This document shows positions 33,070 through 36,117 of a DNA stretch of 36,117 bases, in pieces (positions within the stretch are counted from its first letter, which is position 1; every line of letters begins with the position of its first letter). The notes below the pieces were generated by a model that saw only the letters and a list, made by a program, of their open reading frames with translations, was not told the origin of the DNA and made no database searches. A program made the position numbers and the translations under genes. Source of the DNA: Verrucomicrobiota bacterium (lineage in GTDB: Bacteria > Verrucomicrobiota > Verrucomicrobiia > Chthoniobacterales > UBA10450); contig QHNR01000049.1 of the NCBI GenBank assembly GCA_003218475.1, forward strand, positions 1 to 36,117. Direction: 5' to 3'.

Positions 33070-34278
33070 ATGACCAAGCGCGTCTCATCCGAATCGAAAG
33101 AAGAGATGTCTGACAAATCCCGTGCAGAAATTTTGGTGGTGGACGACGACGCCATGAGTCGCAGGGTTCTTGCGCAATTGCTCACCGCTGGTGGTTATAA
33201 GTGTCGCGTGTCCAAGAACGGCTCCGAAGCTCTGGAGACGGTTCAGGCCAAGCCGCCTTCACTCCTGCTGCTTGATTTCGATATGCCAGGATTAAACGGC
33301 GCTGAGGTGTTAAAACGCCTGCGCTCGGATCGGCATTCGGCAGTCGCGCAAATTCCCACCATCATGTTGACAGCACACGGAAGTGAAGAAAGCGAGGTGT
33401 CTTGTCTGCAGGCTGGTGCGGATGATTTCGTGACAAAGCCAGTCAATGCGGCAGTATTGCGGGCCAGAATCGAGACCCAGCTTCGGCTCCGCTCCATGCG
33501 GCGGCAATTAGAGCGGCAGAATGATGAATTGGAGGAATGGCGTCGTAATCTTGAGCGCGATCTGGCAGCTGCACGTCTAACACAGCAATCGTTAATCCCA
33601 CAGAAACCGCTGGCATTGGCAGGTTGGGAGGTTGCGACGTGTTATCGCCCAGTCATCCAGGTGGGCGGCGATATCTATGGCTGGCTGCGAATGAAAGACG
33701 GCCGAATTTTGTTCTGGATCGCAGATGGCACCGGTCACGGAGCCGCTGCGGCTTTGCTTACGACGCTGGCAAAACTTCTCTTCCACCATGGCAACGACGA
33801 GCAGGATACGCCGGCCTCCGTGATGAAAGCTGTGAACCATGACTTTCGCAGTATCTTTGGCTCAAGCTCTTTCATGACGGCAATGTGTGTGGCGGTGGAC
33901 CCTGCAACCGGAAGTGCCAGTGTTGTCGGCGCAGGTCATCCCCCGCTTTTGGTCAGCCGCCATAACGGCAAGACCGAATCGGTCCGCTCGATTGCGCCTC
34001 CGCTCGGTTTAATCGAACAATCGGAATTTTCCGAAACGCCGATCAATCTTGAGCCAGGAGATGCTTTTCTTCTGTACACAGACGGCTTGTTTAGCTGGAC
34101 AAAAGACGAACGCCATCGATCGACTCCCCAGCAACTCGAGAAGATGCTGGATCACTCCGCGCCCACCGCCGAGGCGTTGCTCAAGGAAGTTTTAGCGTAC
34201 GCGGCCCCAGATAATTCGGTGAAAACTTCACCGGACGATATGACAGTTCTCGCAGTACGCCGGATGGCCGGGCAATAA
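33070..34278 (+). CDS. Receiver-SpoIIE phosphatase response regulator
   Basis: A 402-residue protein. The receiver domain (about 20-135) has the acidic pocket VVDDDA, acceptor Asp69 in LLLLDFDMPG, Thr in IMLTAHGSEE and Lys in FVTKPV. A coiled-coil linker follows (about 145-175; ERQNDELEEWRRNLERDLAA). The PP2C-type SpoIIE phosphatase (about 180-400) has GGDIYGWL, WIADGTGHGAAAALL, GHPPLLVSR, LYTDGLFSW and PDDMTVLAV. It is an RssB/RsbU-like output that should dephosphorylate a STAS protein when its receiver is phosphorylated. The one at 25352 is a candidate target. The ATG is at 33070 with AAAGGA ten bases upstream; the frame from 32848 crosses the divergent lipoprotein and is rejected. Confidence 0.93.
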   Translation: MTKRVSSESKEEMSDKSRAEILVVDDDAMSRRVLAQLLTAGGYKCRVSKNGSEALETVQAKPPSLLLLDFDMPGLNGAEVLKRLRSDRHSAVAQIPTIMLTAHGSEESEVSCLQAGADDFVTKPVNAAVLRARIETQLRLRSMRRQLERQNDELEEWRRNLERDLAAARLTQQSLIPQKPLALAGWEVATCYRPVIQVGGDIYGWLRMKDGRILFWIADGTGHGAAAALLTTLAKLLFHHGNDEQDTPASVMKAVNHDFRSIFGSSSFMTAMCVAVDPATGSASVVGAGHPPLLVSRHNGKTESVRSIAPPLGLIEQSEFSETPINLEPGDAFLLYTDGLFSWTKDERHRSTPQQLEKMLDHSAPTAEALLKEVLAYAAPDNSVKTSPDDMTVLAVRRMAGQ

Positions 34279-34341
34279 AAATTTTAAGTTTGCCCAAAAT
34301 TTAGTCTTGCTCTCTTTCGAGCGAAACGTTAGTCAGCCTCC

Positions 34342-34623
34342 ATGCCGAAAACCAAAAAGAAAACTTCCAAGCGCAAACCGAATCCCGCCTTCATGAGGCC
34401 GGTTCAACCTGATGATAAGCTCTCTGCCATCGTTGGGTCGCAGCCGCTGCCACGCTCCGAGCTAACAAAGAAGCTCTGGAACTACATCAAGAAGCATGGT
34501 TGCCAGGATAAAAAGAAAAGAACCATGATCAACGCCGACGACTCACTACGGCCGGTATTTAATGGGAAGAGCCAGGTGAGCATGTTCGAGATGACCAAGC
34601 TCGTCTCGAAACATTTGCGTTAG
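34342..34623 (+). CDS. SWIB/MDM2-domain protein
   Basis: A 93-residue protein. A lysine-rich N-terminal tail (MPKTKKKTSKRKPN) precedes a complete SWIB fold (about 20-93): FMRPVQPDDKLSAIVGSQPL, SELTKKLWNYIKKHGCQD, then INADDSLRPVFNGKSQVSMF and EMTKLVSKHLR. The fold is known from eukaryotic SWI/SNF complexes and from chlamydial proteins, where it is free-standing or fused to topoisomerase I. The basic tail suggests nucleic-acid binding in a nucleoid-type role. It is followed by a strong terminator, so it ends its transcript. Confidence 0.93.
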   Translation: MPKTKKKTSKRKPNPAFMRPVQPDDKLSAIVGSQPLPRSELTKKLWNYIKKHGCQDKKKRTMINADDSLRPVFNGKSQVSMFEMTKLVSKHLR

Positions 34624-34640
34624 GTTTCGGTTATCCGTTG

Positions 34641-34672
34641 ATAGCCCGGCGTTGTTCCGCCGGGCTATTTGC
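34641..34672 (+). terminator. Intrinsic terminator after the SWIB gene
   Basis: ATAGCCCGGCG (34641-34651), loop TTGTTC, CGCCGGGCTAT (34658-34668): an 11-bp perfect stem 17 bases after the stop, followed by TT. The T-run is short, but the stem is very strong. Confidence 0.75.
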
Positions 34673-34755
34673 GGCTTGGTAAAAGAATGATTGCCGCATC
34701 GGCGGTGCGTTGTACCGCTCTTGCGGCGGGTTGTAATCACATCGAACGTGGTGAC

Positions 34756-35208
34756 GTGAAAACGTATCGTCTCATTCCTCTCATACTTGCAATCTCTGTT
34801 TTTCTCTCCGGGCAATTCGCGCGCGCGGAGTCCGGCTGGCTGAATGATTACAAGAAAGCACAAGAAGAGGCCAAGGCGTCTAACAAATTTCTTCTGCTTA
34901 ATTTCACCGGTTCGGACTGGTGCGGCTGGTGTATCAAATTCGATAGAGAGGTTTTGTCGCAACCGCAATTTAAAGATTATGCGCGCGACAATCTGGTCCT
35001 CGTAGAACTCGATTTTCCTCGTGCCAAATCCCAGAGTGCCGAGGTGAGAAAACAGAACCTGGAATTAGCACAACATTACGAGGTTGTCGGGTTTCCCACG
35101 ATCGTCGTGCTCAACAGCGACGGACAAGCGGTCTGGCATTACGACGGTTACTTTCCGGGCGGACCTGAGGCCTTCATCGCGGAACTGCAAAAATTACGGA
35201 AAGGTTAA
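34756..35208 (+). CDS. Secreted thioredoxin-family protein
   Basis: A 150-residue periplasmic thioredoxin-like protein. I start at GTG 34756, which gives a signal peptide (KTYRLIPLILAISVFLSGQ, cleaved around ARA-E). Upstream ATG and TTG codons in frame would overlap the terminator and bury the signal. The fold has the redox centre GSDWCGWCIKFDREV (CGWC) near residue 58, the cis-Pro loop VVGFPTIVVLNSDGQ and a C-terminal helix IAELQKLRKG. It resembles the thioredoxin_7/DUF255-like group, which handles disulfides of exported proteins. Its substrate is unknown, and neighbours give no clue. Confidence 0.88.
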   Translation: MKTYRLIPLILAISVFLSGQFARAESGWLNDYKKAQEEAKASNKFLLLNFTGSDWCGWCIKFDREVLSQPQFKDYARDNLVLVELDFPRAKSQSAEVRKQNLELAQHYEVVGFPTIVVLNSDGQAVWHYDGYFPGGPEAFIAELQKLRKG

Positions 35209-35356
35209 AAAGCGCATTGTCCCAATATTTGGGCGACTTGTGGGAAGGGCAAAAATGCGCGCGATTAATTGTTCTGCCGTCCTGATTTGGCTGCGTGTTG
35301 CAAGTAACTGACGGCCTCTGCTAGACACGCGCACTCAGTATGCCACTTTCGTGCTC

Positions 35357-36117
35357 ATGTCTGTTTACCTTTACTTCGCGACCGTAATCGCCGCGCTCGG
35401 GCTCGGAGCCGAATCCATATCGGCAACGCAGGATGCAGCGGAACAAAGTCCAGCCGGACCAAAGGAACCAAGCATCACATTCAATTCGGTACATGTGGAT
35501 GGACCTTACATCGCTATGACTTTTGACGATGGCCCAAGTGCAACGCTTACCCCAAAATTACTTGATCTACTGGCCGCGCGTCATATCAAGGCCACATTCT
35601 TCGTGATCGGCGAAAACGTCGCGGAACATCCCGAGATCGTCGCGCGGGCTGCCCGGGAAGGCCATGAAATCGGGAATCACAGTTGGTCACATCCCAACTT
35701 CGGCAAAATGTCGGACCAGGCCGTTCGCCGCCAATTGCAGCAAACTGATGATGCAATTAAGAACGCAACTGGGGAGCGTCCCACATTAATGCGGCCACCC
35801 TACGGATCGATTACAGCACGCGAAAAACGGTGGGTCCACGATGAATTCGGATACCGGATCATACTTTGGGACGTTGATCCATATGACTGGAAACGGCCCG
35901 GGCCAGCCGTGGTTCGCAATCGCATTCTTAAGGAGACTCAACCCGGTTCCATTGTGTTATCCCACGATATTCACCCGGGAACAATCGAAGCGATGCCCTC
36001 TACTTTTAATGCGCTCGAGGCCAAAGGCTTCAACTTTGTGACCGTGTCGGAACTGATTCGCATGGCGACGCCGAAACCTTCTCATCCGAGTCCACAGCCC
36101 GGTGGAAACGCACCGAC
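35357..36117 (+). CDS. Polysaccharide deacetylase (NodB domain), partial at right edge
   Basis: I translated this frame by hand; it is open from the ATG at 35357 to the window end (253 codons). A signal peptide (SVYLYFATVIAALGLGAES) is followed by a NodB domain with all five motifs: TFDDGPS, GNHSWSHPNF (metal-binding His pair), MRPPYGS, ILWDVDPYDW and VLSHDIHPG. It hydrolyses N-acetyl groups of cell-wall or exported glycans (peptidoglycan or chitin-like). The last visible residues are a proline-rich tail (PKPSHPSPQPGGNAP), so the gene probably ends shortly beyond. A GTG at 35351, two codons upstream, is an alternative start. Confidence 0.93.
   Translation, partial: MSVYLYFATVIAALGLGAESISATQDAAEQSPAGPKEPSITFNSVHVDGPYIAMTFDDGPSATLTPKLLDLLAARHIKATFFVIGENVAEHPEIVARAAREGHEIGNHSWSHPNFGKMSDQAVRRQLQQTDDAIKNATGERPTLMRPPYGSITAREKRWVHDEFGYRIILWDVDPYDWKRPGPAVVRNRILKETQPGSIVLSHDIHPGTIEAMPSTFNALEAKGFNFVTVSELIRMATPKPSHPSPQPGGNAP

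Overview
The window looks like chromosomal DNA of a Verrucomicrobiota bacterium, most likely of the soil Chthoniobacterales type. This is inferred from gene content, not from a marker search. The clues are a GreA-type factor with a very long N-terminal extension (also seen in Chlamydiae), a free-standing SWIB-domain protein, a small secreted protein resembling the exosortase-associated TIGR04073 family, and scattered short palindromic elements. Nearly all of the DNA is coding. I see no tRNA, rRNA, CRISPR array, transposase or phage gene.

Layout. 1-1898 (minus): an NtrC-type response regulator and the start of its NtrY-like sensor kinase, preceded by a near-consensus sigma-54 promoter and an upstream inverted repeat. 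2109-6398 (minus): a ferritin-VIT iron transporter (MbfA-like), a DMT exporter, a GlsB-type membrane protein and SerA. 6475-10546: two divergent paralogous KimA-like permeases with C-terminal USP domains. The gap between them holds a clear c-di-AMP (ydaO-yuaA) riboswitch facing the rightward copy. 10695-15250 (minus): an ion-transporter-superfamily protein, an RlmD-like RNA methyltransferase carrying an in-frame palindromic insertion, and a MASE1 hybrid kinase. 15383-18126: a frameshifted unknown gene, the TIGR04073-like protein and a TerC/Alx protein. 18292-20001 (plus): the long GreA-like factor.

20248-25684 (minus) is a tight stress-type cluster read in the order STAS antagonist, GAF-SpoIIE phosphatase, grpE, dnaJ, HMG-CoA lyase-like, rsmE. 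The STAS gene has an in-frame stop followed by 60 more protein-like codons. 26535-29309 (plus) is a single-chain fusion of a metallo-beta-lactamase exonuclease with an ATP-dependent DNA ligase. 29671-32447 (minus) is the classic aroA-cmk-plsC operon. 32571-36117 holds a lipoprotein, a receiver-SpoIIE phosphatase, SWIB, a thioredoxin-like protein and a polysaccharide deacetylase that runs off the right edge.

The clearest regulatory logic is c-di-AMP control of potassium uptake at 8.5 kb and sigma-54 self-control of the two-component operon at the left edge. Four palindrome-of-palindromes elements (about 390, 4316, 6404 and 12335) form a recurrent repeat class. One lies inside the rlmD-like reading frame.
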